64,000 nucleotides of DNA from assembly GCA_910577845.1 (NCBI GenBank), contig CAJTNA010000007.1:1-64000 (forward strand), in the 5' to 3' direction. Positions 1 through 8,409 of this stretch are shown piece after piece (within the stretch, counting starts at the first letter, position 1; the number at the start of each line of letters is the position of its first letter). The notes beneath the pieces are model-generated. The model had not been told where the DNA came from. It worked only from the letters and a program-made list of their open reading frames with translations, and did not search any database. Origin of the DNA: an uncultured Christensenella sp. GTDB taxonomy: Bacteria > Bacillota > Clostridia > Christensenellales > UBA3700. A program made the position numbers and the translations under genes.

Positions 1-59
1 ATGCAGAAATAGTATGGAATGTAGTTTGCGGAAAGATAGATATTGCAGATTTTATGTGA
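1..59 (+). CDS. C-terminal fragment of a dockerin-like surface protein (5' end outside window)
   Basis: Only the last 18 codons lie in the window (GCA at 3-5 to TGA at 57-59), encoding AEIVWNVVCGKIDIADFM. The peptide matches the end of the large beta-helix/dockerin-like protein at 29564-32452 except for the final residue. At DNA level bases 1-55 are identical to 32394-32448. Seen: a paralogue's C terminus in frame, with a stop and a strong terminator 86 bp further on. Inferred: the full gene is another secreted dockerin-like protein, and the identity reflects recent duplication or gene conversion. Its domain content cannot be judged from here. Confidence 0.8.
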   Translation, partial: AEIVWNVVCGKIDIADFM

Positions 60-144
60 ATTTATTGCTAAAGGTTTTAAAAATGTGCAAAATTTAAAAC
101 TTAATTAATATAATTATTTAAGTTAAAGTAAAATTTAAAATTAT

Positions 145-181
145 AAAAAATAGGGTGCTAATGTCTAGTATCCTATTTTTT
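145..181 (+). terminator. Intrinsic terminator of the upstream dockerin-like gene
   Basis: A 16-bp stem (145-160 with 166-181, two or three G-U pairs) has a 5-nt loop ATGTC and ends in TTTTTT. The A-run on the left arm makes it potentially bidirectional. It sits 86 bp after the stop at 57-59. Confidence 0.85.
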
Positions 182-476
182 GTAGTTAGAATCTTTACAT
201 AGTTAGTTATTCAATGTAACATAAAACTAAAGTATATTTTTGAAAGATTGCAAAATGAGGAAATAATCTATCCAGCTGGTTTGAAAAATTGGAAGATGAA
301 ATGTATTATTAGTAGTCGTGATTATTAAGTACGGCCTTTTTTGTGACTGGTAAATAAATGTATAAAAATGAATATTGGCAAAACATAATACTATTTGAAG
401 GTTTACTTTTAAACTGAATAATTTAAAATGTTTTATAATTACTTTTGTGACTAAAAATTAAAAATATTTAAATAAC

Positions 477-505
477 TTGATTTTTATTTTTATATATGAT
501 ATAAT
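477..505 (+). promoter_or_regulatory. Sigma-A promoter of the polysaccharide locus
   Basis: -35 TTGATT (477-482), 17-nt spacer, -10 TATAAT (500-505) with an extended-minus-10 TG at 497-498. The predicted start near 512 gives a leader of about 90 nt before the aminotransferase at 603. It is the only strong promoter seen at the head of the locus. Confidence 0.75.
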
Positions 506-602
506 TTTTTATAATGACTAAATATAGTCTTTAAAATTAATATTTATTAAAATTATTTTCAAAAAATTACGATTGTATAACAATTATTATATGGAGTTGC
601 AA

Positions 603-1730
603 ATGAAAGAGAGAGTTTATTTGAGTTCACCTCATATGGGTGGCGAGGAAATGAAGTATATAAACGAAGCATTTGATACAAATTGGATTGCACCATTAGG
701 TAAAAATGTAACAGAATTTGAAAAGGAAATGTGTGATTATATTGGTAGACCTTATGCAGTTGCATTATCTAGTGGTTCAGCAGCAATTCATTTAGGACTA
801 AAGTATTTAGGGGTAAAAAAAGGTGATATTGTTTTTTGTAGTTCGTTTACTTTTAGTGGTAGTTGCAATGCCATAGATTATGTTGGTGCAACACCAGTTT
901 TTATTGATAGCGAAGTAGATAGTTATAATATGAGTCCAAAGGCATTGGAAAAAGCTTATAAAAAATATCCAAATCCAGCTTGTGTTATTATTGTTGACTT
1001 GTATGGTAATCCAGCTGACTATGATTCCTTATTAGCAATAACAAAAGCTCATAATACACCAGTATTAGAGGATAGTGCCGAGAGCTTAGGTAGTCAATAT
1101 AAAGGTGTGAAAACAGGTAACTTTGGTGATGTTTCAATCTTTAGTTTCAATGGCAATAAAATTATTACTACTTCTGGTGGTGGTATGATAATGGTTAACA
1201 CAAAAGAAGCTCACGATAAAATATTGTTTTGGGCAACTCAATCAAGAGAGAATTTCCCTTGGTATCAACATGAGGAGATAGGTTATAATTATCGCTTATC
1301 AAATATTTGTGCTGGTATTGGTAGAGGACAAATGAAAGTTCTTGATACAAGAGTGGCTCAAAAGAGAAAAATATTTGACATTTATTCTGAATGTTTTAAA
1401 GACAATAAGTATATTAGTATGATTGCTGAGCCAAAAGATTGCAGAGCTAACCACTGGTTATCTGGAATAACTTTAAGTAAAGATTGTAAGGTTGGTTTTA
1501 TGGATATTATCAATGCTTTAGCGGAACACAATATTGAAAGCAGACCAGCTTGGAAACCTATGCATACTCAACCAGTATTTAAGAATTGTGACTTTTTTAG
1601 TCATAATGATTATGGTGAAAGTGTTTGTGAAGACTTGTTCCGCAGAAGTGTTTGCTTGCCTTCTGATAGTAAAATGACAGAGGAACAAGTTAGATATGTT
1701 GCAAAAATTATAAATGACTTAGTGAAATAA
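603..1730 (+). CDS. DegT/DnrJ/EryC1-family sugar aminotransferase
   Basis: PLP-dependent aminotransferase, 375 aa, of the family that converts nucleotide-linked keto-sugars into amino sugars (EpsN/PglE type). The PLP-binding lysine is in FSFNGNKIITTSGGGM (about residue 186). The cofactor-contacting Asp is in LEDSAESLGS (about 157), and SSGSAAIHL binds the phosphate. I chose ATG603 because GGAG (593-596) lies 6 nt upstream; the frame also stays open to a TTG at 573. It is the first gene of the locus and is followed by the initiating transferase, an EpsN-EpsL-like order. That suggests the first sugar of the repeat unit carries an amino group. No matching retaining 4,6-dehydratase (PglF/EpsC) or acetyltransferase (PglD/EpsM) lies nearby. 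The exact substrate is therefore unknown. Confidence 0.88.
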   Translation: MKERVYLSSPHMGGEEMKYINEAFDTNWIAPLGKNVTEFEKEMCDYIGRPYAVALSSGSAAIHLGLKYLGVKKGDIVFCSSFTFSGSCNAIDYVGATPVFIDSEVDSYNMSPKALEKAYKKYPNPACVIIVDLYGNPADYDSLLAITKAHNTPVLEDSAESLGSQYKGVKTGNFGDVSIFSFNGNKIITTSGGGMIMVNTKEAHDKILFWATQSRENFPWYQHEEIGYNYRLSNICAGIGRGQMKVLDTRVAQKRKIFDIYSECFKDNKYISMIAEPKDCRANHWLSGITLSKDCKVGFMDIINALAEHNIESRPAWKPMHTQPVFKNCDFFSHNDYGESVCEDLFRRSVCLPSDSKMTEEQVRYVAKIINDLVK

Positions 1731-1749
1731 TTAGTTGTTAGGTGGTAAT

Positions 1750-2625
1750 ATGCAAGAAGAAATGCAAACTGAAAACCAGTTAAGTGAACAAGAAAGTAGT
1801 TTAGCAAATGAAAGTCCTTTGGGAGATTCAAATATTGATAACAGTGATTTGCAAGAAGATAAGGAACAAGACCATAATATTGGTTTAGAAAGATTGCAAG
1901 AAAAAAAAGAAAATACGGATGCTCTTGATAATCAAGACTATAATTTTAGTGATAATATAGTTGTTAGTGATGTAGTTGAGAAAAAAACTGAATATAAAAT
2001 AGTTAAAAAACCAAATTGGTTTAAAAGATTAGTTAAAAGAACATTTGACATTTGCTCAAGTTTATTTGCAATTATTTTGTTATTACCATTCTTTTTATTA
2101 TTTACGCCTATAGTTGCAATAGCAATGAAAGGGAATCCGTTTTTTGTTCAAAAACGACCTGGTAAAAATGAAAAAATATTTAGTATGATTAAATATAGAA
2201 CTATGACAAATGCAAAAGATAAAGAGGGCAATTTGTTATCAGATAGTGATAGGTTGACAAAATTCGGAAAAATAATGCGTGCGTTAAGTTTAGACGAATT
2301 GCCAGAACTTTTTAATATATTAATTGGAAATATGAGTGTTGTTGGACCTAGACCATTACTGGTTAAATATTTGGAAAGGTATAATGATTTTCAAAGGCAA
2401 AGACACTTAGTGAGACCTGGACTTACTGGACTTGCTCAAGTTAGTGGTAGAAATGCAATTTCTTGGGAAGAAAAATTTGAAAAAGACATTGAATACATAG
2501 AAAAAATGTCTTTTTGGTTTGATTTAAAAGTTATTTTTATGACAATAAAAAAAGTTTTAGTTAGAGATGGTATTTCACAAGAAGGCGAAGCAACTATGGA
2601 GTATTTTACTGGTAATAAAGATTAA
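1750..2625 (+). CDS. Initiating phosphoglycosyl transferase (bacterial sugar transferase) with a long acidic N-terminal tail
   Basis: Transfers a phospho-sugar from a UDP-sugar to undecaprenyl phosphate at the inner face of the membrane, the first step of repeat-unit assembly. The monotopic PglC/EpsL-like core occupies about residues 95-291. It has a re-entrant hydrophobic helix (about 103-126), VQKRPGKN, IKYRTM, the catalytic Asp-Glu pair in LSLDELPEL (about 182-183), SVVGPRPLL and RPGLTGLAQVSGRN. Unusually, about 85 residues rich in Glu, Asp, Gln and Asn precede the helix; family members of this class are usually near 200 aa. Start ATG1750 is preceded by AGGTGG four bases upstream, and the open frame reaches back to a TTG at 1735. 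The gene follows the aminotransferase by 19 bp. Confidence 0.9.
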   Translation: MQEEMQTENQLSEQESSLANESPLGDSNIDNSDLQEDKEQDHNIGLERLQEKKENTDALDNQDYNFSDNIVVSDVVEKKTEYKIVKKPNWFKRLVKRTFDICSSLFAIILLLPFFLLFTPIVAIAMKGNPFFVQKRPGKNEKIFSMIKYRTMTNAKDKEGNLLSDSDRLTKFGKIMRALSLDELPELFNILIGNMSVVGPRPLLVKYLERYNDFQRQRHLVRPGLTGLAQVSGRNAISWEEKFEKDIEYIEKMSFWFDLKVIFMTIKKVLVRDGISQEGEATMEYFTGNKD

Positions 2626-2638
2626 TTAAAGAGGTTTT

Positions 2639-3610
2639 ATGGAGCATTGTAATGTTTTAATAACAAGCTGTGGTAGGCGGGTTGAGTTGGTTAAAGCTTT
2701 TATGCAAGCTAAACAAGAGTTGAATATCAGTGGCATTGTAGTTGGTGCTGATATGTCTAAATATGCACCTGCATTATATTTTTGTGATAAAGTTGAATTG
2801 GTGCCACGATTGAATGATAGTTCATATTTGGATAGACTTATTGAAATAATTAATTTTAATAATATTAATCTAGTTGTACCAACGATTGACACTGAGTTGC
2901 AATTATTAGCCGATAACAAAGACTTGATTGAAAGTGCTACTAGTGCAAAGGTTATGATTAGTAGTAGCGAAGTTGTAAGAATATGCAATAATAAGTTTTT
3001 AACAGCTCAGTTTTTTAAAGATAATGCTTTTGCAATACCTTATACTTTAACACAAGAGGATATTGATAATAAAAATTATAATTTTCCGTTATTTATTAAA
3101 CCACTAAATGGAAGCAGTAGTATAAATGCATTTAAAGTTAACAATCAAAAAGAGTTGGATTTTTTCATTGACTACATTGACCAACCAATTGTACAAGAAA
3201 TGGTTAGTGGTGAGGAATATACTATAGACGCATTCATAGATTTTAAAGGTAATATTTTGAGTGTTGTTCCAAGGATAAGAATCGCAACACGCGGTGGTGA
3301 GGTTTTAAAAGGTCAAATTAATTTAAATAAAACAATTATTAGTGATGTGACAAAAATGCTAAAAATTTTAAAGCCCATAGGACATATTACAATTCAAGGT
3401 TTTTTAGGCAATGACAATATTTTTAGATATATTGAAATAAACCCACGCTTTGGTGGTGGAGCTCCAATGAGCATTTCAGCTGGTGCTAATACTCCAAAAT
3501 ATTTATATCAACTTTTGACAAATCAAAAAGTTGAGGTTGGCAAAATTAAAGATAAAGCTATTTTTGCTAGGTTTGACAATAGTATTATGATTGAGGAAAA
3601 TAATGATTAA
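2639..3610 (+). CDS. ATP-grasp family ligase (CarB-like)
   Basis: 323-aa ATP-grasp protein. The N terminus (VLITSCGRRVELVKAF) is the Rossmann-like pre-ATP-grasp domain. The middle part (PLFIKPLNGSSSINAF, IVQEMVSGEEYTIDAF) forms the ATP-binding lobes. FRYIEINPRFGGGAPMS (about 265-285) holds the metal-binding Glu/Asn and Arg. The family couples a carboxylate to an amine through an acyl-phosphate. AAGAGG lies 4 nt before the start, and the gene overlaps the next HAD gene by 8 bp. Inference: placed between an amino-sugar transferase pair and glycosyltransferases, it may acylate the amino sugar, for example with an amino acid. I see no direct evidence for the substrate. Confidence 0.82.
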   Translation: MEHCNVLITSCGRRVELVKAFMQAKQELNISGIVVGADMSKYAPALYFCDKVELVPRLNDSSYLDRLIEIINFNNINLVVPTIDTELQLLADNKDLIESATSAKVMISSSEVVRICNNKFLTAQFFKDNAFAIPYTLTQEDIDNKNYNFPLFIKPLNGSSSINAFKVNNQKELDFFIDYIDQPIVQEMVSGEEYTIDAFIDFKGNILSVVPRIRIATRGGEVLKGQINLNKTIISDVTKMLKILKPIGHITIQGFLGNDNIFRYIEINPRFGGGAPMSISAGANTPKYLYQLLTNQKVEVGKIKDKAIFARFDNSIMIEENND

Positions 3611-4280
3611 AGCAGTTGTTTTTGATTTGGATGATACACTTTTTTTGGAAAGTGACTATGTACAAACTGGGTTTGCTTGCGTTGAGGAATACATTAGCAA
3701 AAATTATTCAGTAGATGTTAAAAAAGGTCTTTTGTATGATTTATTTTTGAAAGATAAAAGAAATGTTTATGATAGAGCTTTAGATTCTTTGGGAATTAAT
3801 TATACTAAAAGTGACATGGAAAAACTTGTTGATATATATCATAATCATATCCCTAGAGGCATTAAGTTAACTGATGGTGCTTTGGAAGTTTTAAAACACC
3901 TAAAAACAAGTGGTTATAAATTAGGTATGATAACTGATGGGAGACCAGTTGGGCAAAATAATAAAATTGATTGCTTAGGTATAAGAGATTTGTTTGATAA
4001 AATAATTATTACTGATGATTTAGGAATAGAGTTTAGAAAACCAAATGAAAAAGCATTTACTTTAATGGCACAAACTTTAGGTGTTAAGTATGAGGAAATG
4101 GTGTATATTGGTGATAATGCTACTAAGGACTTTGCAGTCATGAAAAAACTGCCAATAAAAACAATACAATTTATACATCACAATAGAATTTATAGCATAG
4201 GAGAGTATCTTTTTGGAATAAAGCCAATAAAAATAATTACTTGCTATAAACAACTAATAGATACAATAGGAGAATTATGA
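3603..4280 (+). CDS. HAD-superfamily hydrolase
   Basis: 225-aa HAD subfamily I phosphatase. Motif I is VFDLDDTLF (nucleophile and acid/base Asp), motif II is MITDG, the motif III lysine is in FRKPNEKAF, and motif IV is YIGDNATKDF. An alpha-helical cap sits between motifs I and II, as in subfamily IA. Start ATG3603 has GAGG 6 nt upstream; a TTG at 3591 is in frame but lacks such a site. It overlaps the ATP-grasp gene by 8 bp and the next glycosyltransferase by 4 bp, so the three are translationally coupled. Inferred role: dephosphorylating an intermediate made or used by the ATP-grasp partner. The substrate is unknown. Confidence 0.85.
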   Translation: MIKAVVFDLDDTLFLESDYVQTGFACVEEYISKNYSVDVKKGLLYDLFLKDKRNVYDRALDSLGINYTKSDMEKLVDIYHNHIPRGIKLTDGALEVLKHLKTSGYKLGMITDGRPVGQNNKIDCLGIRDLFDKIIITDDLGIEFRKPNEKAFTLMAQTLGVKYEEMVYIGDNATKDFAVMKKLPIKTIQFIHHNRIYSIGEYLFGIKPIKIITCYKQLIDTIGEL

Positions 4281-5350
4281 TAAAGGTTTTACAAGTCATT
4301 GGTTCAATGGGATATGCAGGTATTGAAAGCGTAATAATGCAATACTATCATGCAATTGATAAAACAAAAATTCAATTTGATTTTATATCAAATTTAAGCG
4401 AAGGACGTTATGATAAAGAAGCCGAATCAATGGGAGCGAAAGTTTTTCATTTGCCAACAAAATCAAAACATCCATTCAAATATATGAAACAATTGCTTAA
4501 AATTATTAAAGAAAATAATTATGATGTTGTGCATAGCAATGCGAATAGTGCCAGTGCATTTTTAGACTTGTTGCCAGCAAAACAAGCAAAAGTAAAAAGA
4601 AGAATCTGCCATTCTCACAATAGCAGTTGTCTTGTAAAGTGGCAACATTATTTATTAAAACCTTTGTTGCCATTGTATGTGACAGATAGAGTTGCTTGCT
4701 CAAATGATGCGGGTAAATGGTTATTTAGGAAGAAAGATAAGTTTACTATACTAAATAATGGAATAGATGTTTATCAATATGATTACAATAAAGATATTAG
4801 AGATGAATTGAGAAATAAATATAATTGGCAAGAGCAATTTATAATCGGTCATGTAGGTTCTTTTCAAGAAAGGAAAAATCAAAAATTCTTAATTGAATTG
4901 TTGCCTGATTTATTAGCCAAAAAGCAAAATGTTAAATTAGTTTTAATTGGTGCTTATGAAAATAGTTTAGGACTAGAATTAAAAGAATTGGTCAAACAAT
5001 TAAAGTTAGAAAATAATGTTGAATTTTTAGGTACACAAGATAATGTTAATGAGCTATTGCAAGCTTTTGATGTTTTTTGTTTTCCATCACTATTTGAAGG
5101 ATTAAGTGTTGCATATGTAGAGGCTTCGTGCAGTGGTTTGCCAGTAATAATATCAGATATAATACCATATGTAAATTTAACTGCTACTATATTTAGACTT
5201 TCTTTAGAAAAAGATTTATGGATAAATAAGATACTTGCATTAACAGATTTCAAAAGAGAGTCTGTGTTAGATAAAACTATCACTAGTGAATACAATATAC
5301 ATAATAATGTGAAATTATTAGAGAAAATCTATGAGGGTAAAACAAAATGA
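4277..5350 (+). CDS. GT4-family glycosyltransferase (EpsF-like)
   Basis: 357-aa retaining GT-B glycosyltransferase. The N-terminal domain begins VLQVIGSMGYAGIESVIM, the glycine-rich acceptor loop typical of capsule GT4 enzymes. The C-terminal nucleotide-sugar domain has GHVGSFQERKNQ, VKLVLIGAYE and CFPSLFEGLSVAYVEA, which carries the E-x7-E signature in slightly altered form. It adds one sugar to the lipid-linked repeat unit at the cytoplasmic face. Starts in an ATGA overlap with the HAD gene and ends in another ATGA overlap with the next glycosyltransferase. Donor and acceptor cannot be read from sequence. Confidence 0.88.
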   Translation: MIKVLQVIGSMGYAGIESVIMQYYHAIDKTKIQFDFISNLSEGRYDKEAESMGAKVFHLPTKSKHPFKYMKQLLKIIKENNYDVVHSNANSASAFLDLLPAKQAKVKRRICHSHNSSCLVKWQHYLLKPLLPLYVTDRVACSNDAGKWLFRKKDKFTILNNGIDVYQYDYNKDIRDELRNKYNWQEQFIIGHVGSFQERKNQKFLIELLPDLLAKKQNVKLVLIGAYENSLGLELKELVKQLKLENNVEFLGTQDNVNELLQAFDVFCFPSLFEGLSVAYVEASCSGLPVIISDIIPYVNLTATIFRLSLEKDLWINKILALTDFKRESVLDKTITSEYNIHNNVKLLEKIYEGKTK

Positions 5351-6540
5351 GAATTTTATATATTAGTCAATGTGATTTAGTTTTATCTAATAAAGGAATA
5401 TACTCTGATTTAATAGATAAGTTATGTGCTAGTGGTCATGATGTAATATTGTGTTGTGCAGATAGTAAGTATAAAAAAACAAGTTTAATTGATGATAATG
5501 CATTAAAAAAACTAGAAATTAAAGTTCCAAACCAATTTGGTGTTAATTTTATTAAAAAAGGCTTAATTATTTTAAGTTTAGAAAATATAATTAAAAAAAA
5601 TATCAAAAAATTTTTAAAAAAGGAAAGCTTTGATTTAGTAATTTATGCTACGCCACCTATAACTTTCGCAGGTGCAATTAAATATTGTAAAAAACAATAT
5701 AATTGCAAATCATATTTAATGCTAAAGGATATTTTTCCTCAAAATGCAGTTGATTTGCATATGATTTCAAAAACTGGTATAAGTGGTATTTTGTATAAAA
5801 TTTTCAGAAAAAAAGAGAGTGCATTATACAAAGTCTCTGACAAGATTGGTTGTATGAGTAATGCAAACATTAATTATGTGTTAGAACATAATAGCTATAT
5901 TGATGAAAATAAAGTTGAGTTGTTTCCTAATGCCATTAATTGTGTAGATAAAATAGAAAAAGATAAATCAATTTTGGAAAAGATAGGACTTGACAAGGAC
6001 AAGCTAACATTTATATATGGTGGAAATTTGGGCAAGCCACAAGGATTGGACTTTTTGTCAAATGCAATAAAGGCTTGTGAAAATATAGAAAAAGTTCAGT
6101 TTGTTATGATAGGCAGTGGTAGTGAGAAAACAAAATTTTTTGAGAGTTTAGAAAGTGTAAGCAATTGTAAATGTTTAGAAAGATTACCGCACGACGATTA
6201 TGAAAAATTGTGTGCATCTTGTGATGTAGGTATTATCGCTTTAGATTATAGATTTACTATACCAAATTATCCTTCAAGAATTTTATCTTATATGAGTTGC
6301 AGTATGCCAATTTTAGCTTGTACTGATATAGTCACTGATATAAAAGAACTGGTTGAGCAAGAAGCAAATTGCGGTAAGTGGTGTTATAGTGATGACATTG
6401 AAGGCTTTGTTCAATGCGTTAAATGGTTTGCTGAAAATCAAGAAAAATTGCAAGAGTTAGGAAATAATGCTTTTCATTATATGATAAATAATTTTAACAC
6501 AAAAATTTGTGTTGAAAAATTAGAGAATTTTATGCAATAA
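5347..6540 (+). CDS. GT4-family glycosyltransferase (WbuB-like)
   Basis: 397-aa GT-B protein with the WbuB/WcaI-type layout. The N terminus is MRILYISQCDLVLSNKG. LVIYATPPITFAGA and SYLMLKDIFPQNAVDLHM are typical of this subfamily (PP..F..A; D..P). The donor domain has YGGNLGKPQGLDFL, FVMIGSGSEK and PNYPSRILSYMSCSMP. WbuB relatives often transfer N-acetyl-L-fucosamine. The UDP-L-FucNAc genes capEFG are in this locus, so this enzyme is a reasonable candidate for that step (inference only). Begins in a 4-bp overlap and is followed by a 218-bp gap. Confidence 0.87.
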   Translation: MRILYISQCDLVLSNKGIYSDLIDKLCASGHDVILCCADSKYKKTSLIDDNALKKLEIKVPNQFGVNFIKKGLIILSLENIIKKNIKKFLKKESFDLVIYATPPITFAGAIKYCKKQYNCKSYLMLKDIFPQNAVDLHMISKTGISGILYKIFRKKESALYKVSDKIGCMSNANINYVLEHNSYIDENKVELFPNAINCVDKIEKDKSILEKIGLDKDKLTFIYGGNLGKPQGLDFLSNAIKACENIEKVQFVMIGSGSEKTKFFESLESVSNCKCLERLPHDDYEKLCASCDVGIIALDYRFTIPNYPSRILSYMSCSMPILACTDIVTDIKELVEQEANCGKWCYSDDIEGFVQCVKWFAENQEKLQELGNNAFHYMINNFNTKICVEKLENFMQ

Positions 6541-6758
6541 TGGAATTAGTAGTAATAGAATTATCTGAGATTTTTAGAATTTAATCAATTTAGTTATAAA
6601 TATTAAAATAATTTATGTTAGCTAAATTTTATTGAAAAGTTTTTAAGGTAAAAACAAATAGTTGTTGATTCTTTATGTTCAAAAATTATTATAAAATTTA
6701 GTTTGTTTTATAGTATTGTTATAGGACAATAGCTTTTAACAATGTGGAGAAATTAAAA

Positions 6759-7577
6759 ATGAAAGAAATATTAGTTACTGCAATAAATTATGCTTGTGAA
6801 AATGAAACTTATAATTATGCAAAACAGTTTGAAAATTTTACAAATAAAGATAAGATAGTTTTATATATTGTAGATAATAAAACAAGTGAAGGTAGCAATT
6901 TGCAAGAAAGACTCAATGAAATTAATTGCGACATTGTTTATCTTAAACCCAATGAGAATTTAGGATATTTGAATGGTTGTTTTTTTGGGGTAGATAAATT
7001 TTTGGAAATCAATGGTTATATTGCTAATTGGGTTGTAGTTTCAAATACAGATATAACATACGATAACAATATGTTTTATGAAAGATTTTTAAATTGCCAT
7101 TATGAAGATAGTATATGGTGTGTTGGGCCATCTGTTTATGATACCTCTGGAATATATAGTAATCCACATTATAAAGAAAGAATATCTTTGAAACACGTTA
7201 ATAGAATTATTAAATGCTTTTCTAATAAATATCTTGCTAAAAGTTATTTGTTTCTATCTAAAATCAAATCTAAATTAGGTTATAAAAATAGCATTAAAGA
7301 AGAAAGTCAGTATGTTTACTCTAATCACGGATGCTTTTTCATATTGAAAAAAGAATTTTTTGAACATTTGGGAAAAGAAAAATATGGTGCGTTACTATAC
7401 AGCGAAGAGAGTTTTATTGCTGAGTTTATTTTGGAAAATAATAAGAAAGCTTTTTATGATAATCGAATAGAAGTTATTCATAATGCGAATTTAGTGACTG
7501 GAAAAGTAAATATAAAAAGAAAAGCAAAATTTATAAGCGAATCAATGTCTTATATAAAAAGGAGATTTTATGAGTAG
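6759..7577 (+). CDS. GT2-like glycosyltransferase
   Basis: 272-aa GT-A fold protein. Beta-strand/loop pieces seen are IVLYIVDNKTSEGSN, YLKPNENLGYLNGCFFG and WVVVSNTDITYDNNMF; the S-N-T-D stretch is the DxD-like donor-metal site, and NHGCFFILKKEFF is the acceptor-side motif. It resembles rhamnosyl- and galactofuranosyl-transferase relatives of GT2. Start ATG6759 has GGAG 9 nt upstream; an in-frame GTG lies at 6744. It overlaps the next GT2 gene by 8 bp. The 218 bp before it may hold a weak internal promoter (TTGATT at 6665 with an AT-rich -10), but I cannot fix it. Confidence 0.8.
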   Translation: MKEILVTAINYACENETYNYAKQFENFTNKDKIVLYIVDNKTSEGSNLQERLNEINCDIVYLKPNENLGYLNGCFFGVDKFLEINGYIANWVVVSNTDITYDNNMFYERFLNCHYEDSIWCVGPSVYDTSGIYSNPHYKERISLKHVNRIIKCFSNKYLAKSYLFLSKIKSKLGYKNSIKEESQYVYSNHGCFFILKKEFFEHLGKEKYGALLYSEESFIAEFILENNKKAFYDNRIEVIHNANLVTGKVNIKRKAKFISESMSYIKRRFYE

Positions 7578-8391
7578 TATCAAAGATGTTTGTGCTGTAG
7601 TGGTAACTTATAACCCAGATAATGACATTTTTGAAAATTTACAAGCATTGAGTGAGCAAGTAGGATTTATAGCTATTGTTGATAATAATTCTGAAAATAT
7701 TGATTCATTGAAATTGTATTGTAAAAACAAAGAAAATTTATTGTTAATTGAAAATAAGGAAAATCTTGGCATAGCAAAAGCATTAAATATTGGTGCTACA
7801 TATGCGATGGAAAATAATTTTATGTATTTATTAACTATGGATGATGATTCAAAATTGTTATCAAATTGTGTGGAAACAATGCTTGATATATTAGAGAATA
7901 ATACTGATAATATTGTTTCCTGTGGTCCAAATTATGATAATGAAGACATTGGTAATTATAAAATTTGTGATGTCTTGATATCATCTGGAAATCTAACTAA
8001 ACTTAGTGTGTATAGAGATGTTGGTGGATTCGATGATAAGCTATTTATTGATTGTGTTGATTTTGATTTTTCTTTCAAGATAAGATTGTTGGGGTATAGT
8101 GTAGCAAAGATTGGTTCAGCTAAAATGAAACATAAATTAGGAAATTTGATTTCCATAAAAACTATTTTTGGCAGAAAGGAAGTAATTGAACATTCTGCGT
8201 TTAGATATTATTATATTTATAGAAATGGTAAATATTTAAGAAAAAAATATCGTAAAAATTTTAAATTTTTTTGTTTTAAGTCATGGATTAATAGTAATTT
8301 GCATATTTTAGCAATTTTATTATATCATAATGACAAAAAAGCAAAGTTTAAAGCAATAAGGCAGGGGAAAAAAGATAGCAAGCTTTTATGA
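7570..8391 (+). CDS. GT2-family glycosyltransferase (rhamnosyltransferase-like)
   Basis: 273-aa GT-A enzyme with AVVVTYNPDNDIFENL at the N terminus, AIVDNNSEN, IENKENLGIAKALNIG and LLTMDDDSKL, the DxD metal/donor site. FIDCVDFDFSFKIRLLGY is a shape shared with rhamnosyltransferases of the RfbF/RgpB group. dTDP-rhamnose genes lie about 1.3 to 5.8 kb downstream, so L-rhamnose is a plausible donor (inference). AGGAG (7560-7564) lies inside the 3' end of the previous gene, which this one overlaps by 8 bp. Confidence 0.85.
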   Translation: MSSIKDVCAVVVTYNPDNDIFENLQALSEQVGFIAIVDNNSENIDSLKLYCKNKENLLLIENKENLGIAKALNIGATYAMENNFMYLLTMDDDSKLLSNCVETMLDILENNTDNIVSCGPNYDNEDIGNYKICDVLISSGNLTKLSVYRDVGGFDDKLFIDCVDFDFSFKIRLLGYSVAKIGSAKMKHKLGNLISIKTIFGRKEVIEHSAFRYYYIYRNGKYLRKKYRKNFKFFCFKSWINSNLHILAILLYHNDKKAKFKAIRQGKKDSKLL

Positions 8392-8409
8392 ATTTTTAGA
8401 GGATAAAAT

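Larger units (their letters stand above)
60..602. other. Intergenic region before the polysaccharide locus
   Basis: AT-rich non-coding DNA. It holds the terminator at 145-181 and the locus promoter at 477-505. A short hairpin (GACTA-AATA-TAGTC, 516-529) lies just downstream of the -10 box. I looked for long inverted repeats like those at 29365/29512, because capsule promoters are often invertible, and saw none by eye. Confidence 0.6.

Noticed and set aside
182..602. Search for an invertible promoter ahead of the polysaccharide locus
   Set aside because: No opposed repeats of useful length found by eye; the promoter at 477-505 already points to the genes.
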